NCBI RefSeq assembly: GCF_002091715.1
Contig: NZ_BDAG01000025.1
Coordinates: forward strand, 1-64,000
Reading direction: 5' to 3'
Source: Pseudomonas migulae NBRC 103157
Lineage (GTDB): Bacteria > Pseudomonadota > Gammaproteobacteria > Pseudomonadales > Pseudomonadaceae
Length of the DNA: 64,000 nucleotides
The position numbers and the translations under genes are program-made. This document shows positions 43,201 through 52,454 of the stretch, piece after piece. Each line of letters starts with the position of its first letter. Position 1 is the first letter of the stretch. A model generated the notes under the pieces. It saw only the letters and a list, made by a program, of their open reading frames with translations. It had not been told where the DNA came from and ran no database searches.

Positions 43201-44949
43201 TTACTTCAAAACGACGTCTGCAGGCCCCGGCTTCACCTTCGGTTTGATCAGGCTGAAGTCGATCAACGCCTTCTGCGCGCGCTCATACGGATTGCCGATC
43301 ATCAGTGGGCGAGGCTTGAAGCTATCGCTGACCAGGCTCTTGCTGCGATCGAGCTCATCAAAACTCAAACCCGCCAGATCGGCCCAGGTATGGATCAGGT
43401 GCGAGCTGCTGTACGGCCGCCCGAGGTCTTGGGCGAAGCTCCAGTCATGGCTTTCGCGCCACTTCGGCGAAGCCCAGGCCATAAACGGAATGGTGTACAT
43501 CGGCGCCGTCGGCTTGGCCTCGTTGCGACCCAGTGTGTTGTGGCCGACAGAGTCGAATACGTCTTCACCGTGGTCGGAGAGGTACAGCAGGAAACCGTTC
43601 GGATCGGACTTGGCGTAATCCTTGATCAGGCTCGAGACCACGAAGTCGTTGTACAGCACCGCGTTGTCATAGCTGTTGTAGGTCGGCAGTTGATCGTCAC
43701 GCACGCCGGCGGGAACGCCGTTGCGGTCCTTGAACTTGTCGAACGTCGATGGATAGCGGTACTGGTAGCTCATGTGCGTGCCGAGCAGATGCACGACGAT
43801 CAATTTGCGTGGCGCCGCGTCGGCCAGGGCCTTGTTGAACGGTGCGATCACATCGCCGTCGTACTGGGCGGCGTTCTGGTTACGGTTGTTGTTCAGGTAC
43901 ACCTGCTCGTCGGCCTGTTCGGAGAAGGTCGTGAGCATGGTGTTGCGCTTGGTCATGGTCTGCTGGTTGGTGATCCAGAAGGTTTTGTAGCCGGCCTGTT
44001 TCATCACGCTGACCAGCGACGGGGTCGACAGGTACAGGTCCGGGTTTTCTTCGTCGGCGAAGGTCAGCACCTGTTGCAGCGCCTCGATGGTGTAGGGGCG
44101 CGGGGTGATGACGTTATCGAAAACCGCCAGTTGATCCTTGAGCTTGTCCAGTTCCGGCGTGGTTTCACGCGGGTAACCGTAGAGGCTCATGCGCTGACGG
44201 TTGGTGGATTCACCGATCACCAGCACCAGGGTGGCCGGCTGGTTGGCCATGGCATCCTTGAGGTTGTGCAGCGGAGGAATCTTGCTCGCACTGTCGAGCA
44301 TGTCCTGCATGCCGGCGAGGGTGTCGAGGTAACGGTGATAAGCCACGGCCATCTGCCATGGCACTGCCGGTTCGATGCGGGTTTCGAGTTTTTCGAAACC
44401 TTCGGCGAAGCTGCCGGTGCGCACGGTCTGTTTGATCATCGGGTAGCCGACCACGGCCACCAGAATGGCCGTCGCCGCCACCAGCGCGCGACCGCGGGGC
44501 ATGTACACCGGGCGCAAACGCGTCCACAGGAAATACGCGAACAGGGTGTGGGCAAGGAACGCCGGCACCATCCACCAGGCGAAATACTGGGTCATGTACT
44601 CGCCGGCTTCAGAGATGTTCGACTCGAACATGATGAAGATGACGCTCTGGGAAAATTCCTGCTGATAGATGAAGAAATAACCCAGGCTCGCCATTGAGCA
44701 GGCCCACAGCACCACGCCGATCAGTGCGGCCAATACTCGGGTTTGCCGGGGGAACAGCAGCATTGGCGCCAGCCAGACGGCACTCATCACAAAGGCCTGG
44801 CGGAATCCGGTGAACCCGGAGGTACCGGTCAACTGGATCAGTAGTTGGGTGATGCCGGAAAAATACCAGAAGAACAGGAACAGCCAGAGAAACCCTGCCC
44901 AATCAAAACCCTTCGCAGACGAATTGCTGCTGCGTTGAAACAAAGCCAT
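43201..44949 (-). CDS. cptA: Phosphoethanolamine transferase, CptA/EptC-like
   Basis: 582 residues. Five N-terminal TM helices (about 17-170) are followed by a periplasmic alkaline-phosphatase-like domain with VLVIGESTNRQRMSLYGYPR (Glu247 metal ligand, Thr249 nucleophile) and the metal site YLSDHGEDVFDS. It transfers phosphoethanolamine from phosphatidylethanolamine to an envelope sugar, most likely the LPS core or lipid A. Such enzymes affect cationic peptide resistance. It is closest in layout to CptA (YijP). It is followed by a clear terminator. Confidence 0.88.
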   Translation of the reverse strand: MALFQRSSNSSAKGFDWAGFLWLFLFFWYFSGITQLLIQLTGTSGFTGFRQAFVMSAVWLAPMLLFPRQTRVLAALIGVVLWACSMASLGYFFIYQQEFSQSVIFIMFESNISEAGEYMTQYFAWWMVPAFLAHTLFAYFLWTRLRPVYMPRGRALVAATAILVAVVGYPMIKQTVRTGSFAEGFEKLETRIEPAVPWQMAVAYHRYLDTLAGMQDMLDSASKIPPLHNLKDAMANQPATLVLVIGESTNRQRMSLYGYPRETTPELDKLKDQLAVFDNVITPRPYTIEALQQVLTFADEENPDLYLSTPSLVSVMKQAGYKTFWITNQQTMTKRNTMLTTFSEQADEQVYLNNNRNQNAAQYDGDVIAPFNKALADAAPRKLIVVHLLGTHMSYQYRYPSTFDKFKDRNGVPAGVRDDQLPTYNSYDNAVLYNDFVVSSLIKDYAKSDPNGFLLYLSDHGEDVFDSVGHNTLGRNEAKPTAPMYTIPFMAWASPKWRESHDWSFAQDLGRPYSSSHLIHTWADLAGLSFDELDRSKSLVSDSFKPRPLMIGNPYERAQKALIDFSLIKPKVKPGPADVVLK

Positions 44950-45148
44950 TGCGCGCTCCAGCCAGAATCACTTTCCACCGTCGGGACTGGACAGTCGCCG
45001 ACGAACGGGCGCCGCGCGAATACCGGGCGGCCATATCGGGCCGGAGTATCAACAAGGGCGTGTGAAAGTTTTGTGAGCTGTGAACGCTGGCGAATCGGGA
45101 CGACGCAACGGAAACAGCACAGGGCTGCTTCCGAGTCAGGCGAGGAGG
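44950..45148. other. Intergenic, nothing recognised
   Basis: About 200 bases between the start of the phosphoethanolamine transferase gene and the end of a small coiled-coil gene. It must carry the transferase promoter. I see no palindrome, repeat or convincing promoter elements. Confidence 0.4.
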
Positions 45149-45331
45149 TCAGGCGTGGGGAGCACGCAGAGTGACGGGCTTGGGCTGAGCCTGGATGCCT
45201 TGCGTCAGCAGGCGCAATTGCTCGACTTCCTGCTTCAGCTGGTCGCGCTCGTCTTTCAACTGGCGCAATTCATCGCGACGGATCGTGACGTAAAGGGTTT
45301 GTGCTGGCCGTGCTGCTTGTACTGTGCCCAT
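45149..45331 (-). CDS. Small coiled-coil protein
   Basis: 60 residues. The middle is a clear coiled coil (RRDELRQLKDERDQLKQEVEQLRLL), then a Pro-rich basic tail. A strong GAGGTGAG site sits before the ATG. No family recognised. It may pair with another protein by its coil. Confidence 0.65.
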   Translation of the reverse strand: MGTVQAARPAQTLYVTIRRDELRQLKDERDQLKQEVEQLRLLTQGIQAQPKPVTLRAPHA

Positions 45332-45472
45332 TGCTCACCTCGCAAATGGCTGTCTCAACTGTAAATCCGCCCCGACATCGGTGCTTATTTACTATCGGCA
45401 GCGATTTTGATTTCTTTTGCCCTGTAAGGGAACTTTTTTATTTTTCAAGGTCGTTGTGTCTTTGGCACGATT

Positions 45473-45508
45473 CCAGACGTTATCAGTCTGGATCGGGCAC
45501 AATGCCCG
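45473..45508. promoter_or_regulatory. Two adjacent palindromes upstream of gnd
   Basis: CCAGAC-7-GTCTGG at 45473-45491 is followed two bases later by CGGGCA-CAA-TGCCCG at 45494-45508. They lie about 100 bases before the gnd start and have no T-run, so an operator is more likely than a terminator. Confidence 0.5.
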
Positions 45509-45602
45509 GAAACTTCACGCCAGCGCTCTGGACTAACCCTCATTAGTCGCGTTGGGCTATAACCTTTGACACACATTTATTTGTAGTAGGGAGCATCAGC
45601 AC

Positions 45603-46583
45603 ATGCAACTCGGGATTATTGGACTGGGCCGCATGGGCGGCAATATTGCGCGGCGCCTGATGCTCAACGGGCACACCACCGTTGTTTACGACCGCAATAC
45701 CGCCTTCGTCGATACCCTGGCCGCCGAAGGCGCCAAAGGCGTCATCGACCTGCCAGCCCTGGTCACCGGCCTGGCCAAGCCACGAGCGGTCTGGGTCATG
45801 CTGCCGGCCGGCGCACCGACCGAAGACACCATCGACACCCTGAGCACCTTGCTCGAACCCGGCGATACCATCATCGACGGCGGCAACACCTTTTATAAGG
45901 ACGACATCCGCCGGGCGAAAACCCTGTCGGAAAAAGGCCTGCACTACGTCGACGTCGGCACCTCCGGCGGCGTCTGGGGCCTGGAACGCGGCTACTGCAT
46001 GATGATCGGCGGCGAAGCCGAGGTGGTTAAACGCCTCGATCCGCTGTTCGACAGCCTGGCGCCAGGCCTGGGTGATATCCCCCGCACCAAGGACCGCAAG
46101 TCGGACGACGATCGCGCCGAACGCGGTTACATCCACGCCGGCCCCGCGGGCTCTGGCCATTTCGTGAAGATGATCCACAACGGCATTGAATACGGAATGA
46201 TGCAGGCCTTCGCCGAAGGCTTCGACATCCTCAAGACCAAGGCCAGCACCAACCTGCCGGAAGATCAGCGCTTCGACCTCAACGTCGCCGACATTGCCGA
46301 AGTCTGGCGTCGCGGCAGTGTTGTGTCGTCCTGGCTGCTCGACCTGACGGCTGACGCCCTCGCCAGCGATCCGAAGCTCGACGGTTATTCCGGCTCGGTG
46401 GCTGACAGCGGTGAAGGTCGCTGGACCATCGAAGCCGCGATGGAGCAATCGGTGCCCGTGCCGGTGCTGTCGAACTCGCTGTTCTCGCGCTACCGTTCGC
46501 GCGGCCAAGGCACCTTTGGCGACAAGATTCTCTCGGCCCAGCGTTTCGGCTTCGGCGGCCATGTGGAGACTGCGAAAAAATGA
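45603..46583 (+). CDS. gnd: 6-phosphogluconate dehydrogenase (decarboxylating), short form
   Basis: 326 residues. The NAD(P) motif is LGIIGLGRMGGNIARRLMLNG; catalytic segments include VDVGTSGGVWGLERGYCMMIGG and GSGHFVKMIHNGIEYGMMQAFAEGFDIL (in part). It oxidises 6-phosphogluconate to ribulose 5-phosphate plus CO2. It is the short (about 300 residue) form rather than the 470-residue type, as in the P. putida gnd next to a second zwf. It is the first gene of a three-gene operon and overlaps zwf by four bases. Confidence 0.92.
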   Translation: MQLGIIGLGRMGGNIARRLMLNGHTTVVYDRNTAFVDTLAAEGAKGVIDLPALVTGLAKPRAVWVMLPAGAPTEDTIDTLSTLLEPGDTIIDGGNTFYKDDIRRAKTLSEKGLHYVDVGTSGGVWGLERGYCMMIGGEAEVVKRLDPLFDSLAPGLGDIPRTKDRKSDDDRAERGYIHAGPAGSGHFVKMIHNGIEYGMMQAFAEGFDILKTKASTNLPEDQRFDLNVADIAEVWRRGSVVSSWLLDLTADALASDPKLDGYSGSVADSGEGRWTIEAAMEQSVPVPVLSNSLFSRYRSRGQGTFGDKILSAQRFGFGGHVETAKK

Positions 46584-48103
46584 CCCGGCTGATCCGCAAT
46601 AAATCCAAGGCAGACCCCGCACCACCGACCACGCTGTTCCTGTTCGGTGCCCACGGTGACCTGGTCAAGCGCTTGCTGATGCCGGCGCTGTACAACCTGA
46701 GTCGCGACGGCCTGCTTGGCGATGGACTGCGGATCATCGGCGTTGACCACAATGCCATCACCGATGAAGCCTTTGCGCAGAAGCTCGAAGACTTCATTCG
46801 CGCCGAAGTGGCGAGCAAGGTCGGCAAGGGCGATCAAGTCCTTGACCCGCAGTTGTGGGCCAAACTGGCCAAAGGCATCAGCTACGTCCAGGGCGACTTC
46901 CTGGACGACAGCACGTATCAGGCGCTGGCGGCGAAAATTGCCGCCAGCGGCACCGGCAACGCGGTGTTCTATCTGGCCACGGCGCCACGTTTCTTCAGCG
47001 AAGTGGTGCGTCGTCTCGGCGCCGCCGGTTTGCTGCAAGAGACGCCGGAAGCCTTCCGAAGGGTGGTGATCGAAAAACCGTTCGGCTCCGATCTGCACAC
47101 CGCCGAAGCCTTGAACGCGTGCTTGCTCAAGGTGATGACGGAAAACCAGATCTACCGGATCGATCACTATCTGGGCAAGGAAACCGTGCAGAACATTCTG
47201 ATCAGCCGGTTTTCCAATAGCCTGTTCGAAGCCTTCTGGAACAACCATTACATCGACCACGTACAGATCACCGCCGCAGAAACCGTCGGCGTGGAAACCC
47301 GTGGCAGTTTTTATGAACACACCGGCGCCCTGCGGGACATGGTGCCCAATCACCTGTTCCAGCTGTTGGCGATGGTGGCCATGGAACCGCCGGCCGCCTT
47401 TGGCGCCGATGCGGTTCGCGGCGAGAAAGCCAAAGTGGTGGGGGCGATCCGTCCCTGGTCCACCGAAGAGGCGCGGGCCAATTCGGTGCGCGGCCAATAC
47501 GCCGCCGGCGAAATTGACGGCAAGCCGTTGCCGGGTTATCGCCAGGAAACCAACGTATCGCCCCACAGCACGACCGAAACCTATGTCGCGCTCAAAGTCA
47601 TGATCGACAACTGGCGCTGGGTCGGCGTGCCGTTCTACCTGCGCACCGGCAAGCGCATGAGCGTGCGCGACACTGAGATCGTCATCTGTTTCAAACCGGC
47701 GCCTTATGCGCAGTTCCGTGATACCGAGGTCGATGAGCTGCAACCGACCTATCTGCGGATCCAGATTCAACCCAACGAAGGCATGTGGTTCGACCTGTTG
47801 GCCAAACGGCCTGGCCCGGCGTTGAAAATGGCCAATATCGAACTGGGTTTTGCCTACAAGGATTTCTTTGAAATGCAGCCGTCCACCGGCTACGAAACCC
47901 TGATCTACGATTGCCTGACTGGCGATCAGACGCTGTTCCAGCGCGCCGACAACATCGAAAATGGCTGGCGCGCCGTGCAACCATTCCTCGACGCCTGGCA
48001 GCAGGACGCGAGCGTGCAGACTTACGCAGCCGGTGAAGATGGACCGGCGACGGCAGAAGACCTGCTGACTCGCGATGGTCGCGTCTGGCATGACCTCGGA
48101 TGA
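46580..48103 (+). CDS. zwf: Glucose-6-phosphate 1-dehydrogenase
   Basis: 507 residues. The Rossmann start is LFLFGAHGDLVKRLLMPALYNL, the catalytic signature is IYRIDHYLGKETVQNILISRF (in part), and FRVGVP-type and RTGKRM segments complete the site. It oxidises glucose 6-phosphate to 6-phosphogluconolactone. It is not beside edd, pgl or hexR, so it is a secondary isoenzyme of the ZwfB/ZwfC sort found beside gnd. It overlaps gnd and the HAD gene by four bases each, so translation is coupled. Confidence 0.93.
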   Translation: MTRLIRNKSKADPAPPTTLFLFGAHGDLVKRLLMPALYNLSRDGLLGDGLRIIGVDHNAITDEAFAQKLEDFIRAEVASKVGKGDQVLDPQLWAKLAKGISYVQGDFLDDSTYQALAAKIAASGTGNAVFYLATAPRFFSEVVRRLGAAGLLQETPEAFRRVVIEKPFGSDLHTAEALNACLLKVMTENQIYRIDHYLGKETVQNILISRFSNSLFEAFWNNHYIDHVQITAAETVGVETRGSFYEHTGALRDMVPNHLFQLLAMVAMEPPAAFGADAVRGEKAKVVGAIRPWSTEEARANSVRGQYAAGEIDGKPLPGYRQETNVSPHSTTETYVALKVMIDNWRWVGVPFYLRTGKRMSVRDTEIVICFKPAPYAQFRDTEVDELQPTYLRIQIQPNEGMWFDLLAKRPGPALKMANIELGFAYKDFFEMQPSTGYETLIYDCLTGDQTLFQRADNIENGWRAVQPFLDAWQQDASVQTYAAGEDGPATAEDLLTRDGRVWHDLG

Positions 48104-48921
48104 GTGAAGTCACGCAACACGCCATCCGTTTTCTGCTCAGTGACATGGACGGCACATTGTTGCTGCCGGACCACAGCCTCAGCCAGCGCACCATCGAAGC
48201 CGTCCGTTCGTTGCGCGAGGCGGGCGTGTTGTTCAGCCTCGCCACTGGCCGGCCACCCAAAGCCATGTTGCAGCAGATCGAGGCCTTGGGCGTCGATCTG
48301 CCGACGGCAGCATTCAATGGCGGCACGATCGTCCATCCAGATGGCAGTTTGCTGGTCGCGCATTACTTGCCGGCCACGGCCGCACTGACCACGCTGGCGC
48401 TGTTTGCCGATCTGCCGGACATCGAAGTGTGGGTGTTCAGCGGCGGGGACTGGCTGGTGAAAGACCCGACCGGGCCGATGGTGCCTCGAGAGCAGCATGG
48501 CCTGGGGTATCCGCCCGTGGTGGTGGAAAGTTTTGAGCCCTATCTGGAACACATCGACAAGATCGTTGCGGCGAGCAACAACACGCAGCTGTTGATAGAG
48601 CTGGAGGCGCAATTGCTGCCCAAGGTCGAGGGCCAGGCGCAGGTGTCGCGATCGCAACCGGTGTACCTCGACGTGACCGCGATGCAAGCCAACAAGGGCG
48701 ACGCGTTGGCGACACTGGCCGCGTTCCTCGGCGTGCCGCTGGAGCAGACGGCGGCCTTGGGCGATGGCGGCAATGACCCCGCCATGTTTCACCGCGCCGG
48801 CTTGTCGATCGCCATGGGGCAGGCGGAAGAAGCGGTGAAGCGTCAGGCCGACGTGGTGACGGGGGCCAACACCGAGGATGGCGCGGCGCAGGCGATCGAG
48901 CGGTACATCCTCCCTCACTAG
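48100..48921 (+). CDS. HAD-superfamily Cof-type sugar phosphatase
   Basis: 273 residues with all HAD motifs: FLLSDMDGTLLLPDH (nucleophile Asp), SLATGRPPKA, Lys in the NKGDALATLAAFLG region, and ALGDGGNDPAMFHRAGLSIAMG. A C2b-type cap domain places it among Cof phosphatases, which hydrolyse sugar phosphates or other metabolites. Coupling to zwf and gnd suggests it clears a pentose-phosphate pathway intermediate or damaged metabolite (inference). Confidence 0.9.
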   Translation: MSEVTQHAIRFLLSDMDGTLLLPDHSLSQRTIEAVRSLREAGVLFSLATGRPPKAMLQQIEALGVDLPTAAFNGGTIVHPDGSLLVAHYLPATAALTTLALFADLPDIEVWVFSGGDWLVKDPTGPMVPREQHGLGYPPVVVESFEPYLEHIDKIVAASNNTQLLIELEAQLLPKVEGQAQVSRSQPVYLDVTAMQANKGDALATLAAFLGVPLEQTAALGDGGNDPAMFHRAGLSIAMGQAEEAVKRQADVVTGANTEDGAAQAIERYILPH

Positions 48922-48935
48922 CGACACAAAACAAA

Positions 48936-49024
48936 TGTGGGAGCGGGCTTGCTCGCGAAAGCGGTGTATCAGACAACTTAATGTTGAATGACACACCGCT
49001 TTCGCGAGCAAGCCCGCTCCCACA
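48936..49024. repeat. REPIN, TGTGGGAGCGGGCTTGCTCGCGAA type
   Basis: Inverted pair between the convergent HAD phosphatase and nhaB genes. Confidence 0.85.
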
Positions 49025-49035
49025 TTTGACCGTGT

Positions 49036-50538
49036 TTACAACCAGTAACTCACCGCATACCACCCAAGAACACCCATCACCACGGTGTAAGGCAACGCCA
49101 TCCACACCATCCGCCCATACGACAGGCGAATCAGCGGTGCAATCGCCGACGTCAGCAGAAACAGAAACGCTGCCTGGCCATTGGGCGTCGCCACGCTCGG
49201 CAGGTTGGTGCCGGTGTTGATCGCAATCGCCAGGGTCTCGAAATGTTCACGGCTCATGTGACCGGAGATGAACGCCTGTTTCACTTCGGTGATGTAGATG
49301 GTCGCGACAAATACGTTGTCGCTGATCGCCGACAGCAGTCCGTTGGCAATAAACAGCATGCCCGGTTGCTGATCCGCCGGCAGCGCCAGCACCCACTGGA
49401 TCAGCGGCGTGAACAGCTGCTGATCGTGAATCACCGCCACCACCGCAAAAAACACCACCAACAACGCCGTGAACGGCATGGCGTCCTTGAACGCAGTGCC
49501 GAGCCGATGCTCGTCAGTAATGCCGGTGAACGCGGTAATCAGCACAATCACCATCAAGCCGATCAGGCCCACTTCAGCCACGTGGAAGGCCAGGCAGCCA
49601 ATCAGGATCAGCGCCGCCAGCCCTTGAACTATCAGCGCAGCGCGTTCGCGCGAGGTGCGATCGGCGTTGTCTTCGGCGGCATAGTTGGCCAGCACGGCGC
49701 GCACGTTGTCCGGCAGGAGCGTGCCGTAACCGAACCAGCGCAACTTCTCCAGCAGCACGCAAGTCACCAGGCCCGCCAACAGCACCGGCAGCGAAACCGG
49801 GGCGACTTTCAGGAAGAACTCAGAAAAGTGCCAACCCATTTCGTGGCCGATCAGCAGGTTCTGTGGCTCGCCGACCAGGGTAGAAACGCCGCCCAATGCG
49901 GTGCCCACGGCGCCGTGCATCAACAGGCTGCGCAGAAAAGCGCGGAACTGTTCGAGGTCGGCGTGATGGAGTGTTGGCAGGTGCTGGTCGTCGCCATATT
50001 CACTGTCCTGGCGCGGATCGTTGCCCGAGGCGACCCGGTGATATACCGAGTAAAACCCTACCGCCGCGCTGATGATCACCGCGGTCACGGTCAAGGCATC
50101 GAGAAAAGCCGAGAGAAACGCTGACAGAAAGCAGAACATCAATGCCAGCAACGCCTTGGAGCGAACCCCGAGCAGTAGGCGCGAGAACATAAACAGCAGC
50201 AGTTCTTTCATGAAGTAGATACCCGCCACCATGAACATCAGCAGCAGGATCACCGGGAAGTTGTGCACCAGTTCGTCATACAGCGCCTGGGGCGTGGTCA
50301 TCTTCAACAGCAGCGCTTCGATCAGCAACAGGCCGCCGGGCATCAACGGATAACACTTGAGCGCCATGGCCAAGGTAAAGATGAATTCCAGCACCAGCAG
50401 CCAACCGGCCGCTACGGGACCTACGGTCCACAGCACCAGGGCGTTGAGGATCAGGAAGCCGAGAATGCTGGCCTTGTACCAGCGAGGTGAGTGCCCGAGA
50501 AAATTATGCGCGAACGCCTGGGCCATTGAGCCGGACAT
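49036..50538 (-). CDS. nhaB: Na+/H+ antiporter NhaB
   Basis: 500 residues with about 12 TM helices. Typical NhaB segments are the start FAHNFLGHSPRWYKASILGFL, the acidic/helical LVGEPQNLLIGHEMGWHFSEF, and AIAINTGTNLPSVATPNGQAAFLFLLTSAI. It exports Na+ in exchange for protons. The ATG has an AAGGAG site. It is monocistronic. Confidence 0.93.
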   Translation of the reverse strand: MSGSMAQAFAHNFLGHSPRWYKASILGFLILNALVLWTVGPVAAGWLLVLEFIFTLAMALKCYPLMPGGLLLIEALLLKMTTPQALYDELVHNFPVILLLMFMVAGIYFMKELLLFMFSRLLLGVRSKALLALMFCFLSAFLSAFLDALTVTAVIISAAVGFYSVYHRVASGNDPRQDSEYGDDQHLPTLHHADLEQFRAFLRSLLMHGAVGTALGGVSTLVGEPQNLLIGHEMGWHFSEFFLKVAPVSLPVLLAGLVTCVLLEKLRWFGYGTLLPDNVRAVLANYAAEDNADRTSRERAALIVQGLAALILIGCLAFHVAEVGLIGLMVIVLITAFTGITDEHRLGTAFKDAMPFTALLVVFFAVVAVIHDQQLFTPLIQWVLALPADQQPGMLFIANGLLSAISDNVFVATIYITEVKQAFISGHMSREHFETLAIAINTGTNLPSVATPNGQAAFLFLLTSAIAPLIRLSYGRMVWMALPYTVVMGVLGWYAVSYWL

Positions 50539-50616
50539 CGGCTGCTCCTTATATTAAGAAGCGCGCAAGTTGCCGTAAGCTGAGAGGAAGATCAAGCGTA
50601 GGAAATGTCAGAGTAG

Positions 50617-51906
50617 CTATCCCAGATACCGTGCGACGATTGCCCGGTAGTTGCCATCCAGTGAATAGCCGCCTACGACAATGTTGCCATCGGACTGCAC
50701 GGCCAGGGAGGTCGCGGTATCCGGACCGCGGCTGAGGCGGGTGCGGATCCAACCGACACCATTGCCAAAGCTGCAATCCAGCTGTCCGCCGGGCAGATGC
50801 CGGGCCAGAATGAAATCGGCTTCAATGCCCCCGCCCGTGGCACCAACGGTTAGCACGCTGTCGTCCGCAAGGACCTGGGCTGCGGTCCACTGGCAACCGC
50901 TGTGGCCAATCTCCAGTAATCGCGGTTGGCCGCCGTTGCAGTGAATGTCTGGGCGGCCATTGCTGTGAATCTTCAGGGCCATGCACTGCATTGGGTCGCG
51001 GGTGCTGCCAAAACACAGCAAATCGCCGTTTTGCTGTTGGACGATCTGGCTGACCTGAGCGTGATGCTCCTGTGCCATGAAACTCATGAAACCGTCCACG
51101 GCGAAACGGTCGTCGAGGCTGCCGTCGCTGTGATAACGCGCAAGCAGGCCTTCTTCAGGAAAATTGATCGAGCCGCCGACCAGAATCCGACCGTCAGGTT
51201 GCACCAGCAGGCTGCTCAGCCAGGTGTTCATCAGCAGGTGGCGGACCAGCACGAAGCCACGACCGTTGAAGGTGTCGTCCAGTGAACCGTCAGGGTGAAG
51301 CCGTACCAGTACGCCGACATGATCGGCCAGCTCGAAATGATGATTGGCCAGCAAAAGGATTCGCCCGTTGTCCTGTACATAGACATCACACGCTTCGGCG
51401 CCCGGCACACCAGGTGGCAACCAGGCATCGCGCACACCTTGGGAAAGATTGCCCGGCAGGCGCACGACACAGCGTCCGTTGTTGCCAAATGACTGGACCG
51501 GTTTGCCCTGCTGATTGAAAAGCGCGAAGGCGGGCAGTGTCCGATGCGCATTTTCATAGTGCAGGCCGGCCACCAGAATGCGCCCATCGGCCAGTAGCAA
51601 GACTTTGCCGGCCATGGCCTCGAAACCGGGTTCGAACTGACTGATGACACTGCCTTGCTGGCCGAAGGCCAGATCCGCCGAGCCGTCCTCAAGCAGGCGC
51701 GCCAGGCCAAAGCGGCTGCCGCCCGGGGTGCCGACTTTGGCGGCTATCAGTAACCGGCCCGCGGAATCAATCGCGACGCCATTGGCCATGCTGGAGGTGC
51801 TGCCGGCGAAATACACTTGGGTTTTGCCGGTGCCGGCAAAGGACTCGTCGAGTTTCCCGGCATCGTTCTGCTTAAGGGGTAAGGCCAAAGAGGTCTGGAC
51901 TGACAT
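50617..51906 (-). CDS. Delta-60 repeat protein (beta-propeller-like)
   Basis: 429 residues from the ATG with GGGAG (51906). It contains five or six degenerate repeats of the Delta_60 type, of the form LARLLEDGSADLAFG, LVRLHPDGSLDDTFNGRGF, LARYHSDGSLDDRFAVDGF, LARHLPGGQLDCSFGNGVGW, interspersed with QPDGRILVGG/QSDGNIVVGG strands. These repeats are expected to form a propeller. There is no signal peptide from this start. A TTG at 52065 would add a hydrophobic N-terminus but has no ribosome site. The role is unknown. Confidence 0.8.
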   Translation of the reverse strand: MSVQTSLALPLKQNDAGKLDESFAGTGKTQVYFAGSTSSMANGVAIDSAGRLLIAAKVGTPGGSRFGLARLLEDGSADLAFGQQGSVISQFEPGFEAMAGKVLLLADGRILVAGLHYENAHRTLPAFALFNQQGKPVQSFGNNGRCVVRLPGNLSQGVRDAWLPPGVPGAEACDVYVQDNGRILLLANHHFELADHVGVLVRLHPDGSLDDTFNGRGFVLVRHLLMNTWLSSLLVQPDGRILVGGSINFPEEGLLARYHSDGSLDDRFAVDGFMSFMAQEHHAQVSQIVQQQNGDLLCFGSTRDPMQCMALKIHSNGRPDIHCNGGQPRLLEIGHSGCQWTAAQVLADDSVLTVGATGGGIEADFILARHLPGGQLDCSFGNGVGWIRTRLSRGPDTATSLAVQSDGNIVVGGYSLDGNYRAIVARYLG

Positions 51907-52187
51907 GCACGCATCTCCCTGCGAGTCGTCTTGATCCAGGAGTGGGGGAGGGGCGACTGGGGAAATATTCAACGCCTGAATGAGCAACTGCACAACTGAC
52001 AAAACTAACAGGCGGAGCGTCGCTTTGTGCCAGAACAGTGTCTTTTCGAACCACTGAAAAGCCAACCAATCAATTGGCCTTCGAAAGTTCGAATAAACGG
52101 ACGTCGCCAGTGTATCTGGCGCAGAAGGCCAGCAAACTAACGATCGAGGGGAGGGTGCGGATTACCGGAAGTAATCCGCAAAACGCT

Positions 52188-52454
52188 TTAGTGCGGCATC
52201 GACCACGATTGCAGCGTGTAACCTTCCTGGCTCAGCTCTTTACGGGCTTCTTCCAGAACATGTTCAAGTTGCGCGGGATCGGTATAGGCGCTGCTTGGGA
52301 TCTGCGTGCGGCCAATGCGGGTATTGGTCCGGTCGATGACGGTCAGGCTGAGTTCGCCGTTGCCGTCTTGTGGGGCCCAGGCCACGCATTGAAATGGCTT
52401 GAACGCGCGATCGGCAATCAAAAGAGCTTCGTTGATACGGAGCGGGGCTGTCAT
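52188..52454 (-). CDS. Small hypothetical protein
   Basis: 88 residues (MTAPLRINEALLIADRAFKP, CVAWAPQDGNGELSLTVIDR, LEEARKELSQEGYTLQSWSM). Two short beta segments and a helix with no signal or TM. I do not recognise a family. It lies between the Delta-60 protein and the sigma-54 activator, each separately promoted. Confidence 0.65.
   Translation of the reverse strand: MTAPLRINEALLIADRAFKPFQCVAWAPQDGNGELSLTVIDRTNTRIGRTQIPSSAYTDPAQLEHVLEEARKELSQEGYTLQSWSMPH

Noticed and set aside
43156..44697. A 513-codon plus-strand frame opposite the phosphoethanolamine transferase
   Set aside because: Shadow frame; the minus-strand gene has complete motifs.
45443..45510. Sigma-54 site (TTTGGCACGATTCCAGAC) upstream of gnd
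   Set aside because: The -12 element has GA instead of GC at the required distance.
46490..48091. A 533-codon minus-strand frame opposite zwf
   Set aside because: Shadow of zwf, which has all catalytic motifs.
52028..52050. Possible sigma-54 promoter for the Delta-60 repeat gene (minus strand TGGCACAAAGCGACGC)
   Set aside because: The GG to GC distance is 13, one too many; sigma-54 spacing is strict.
50617..52065. Longer Delta-60 protein from TTG 52065 with a hydrophobic N-terminus
   Set aside because: There is no ribosome site before the TTG, while GGGAG precedes the ATG at 51906.
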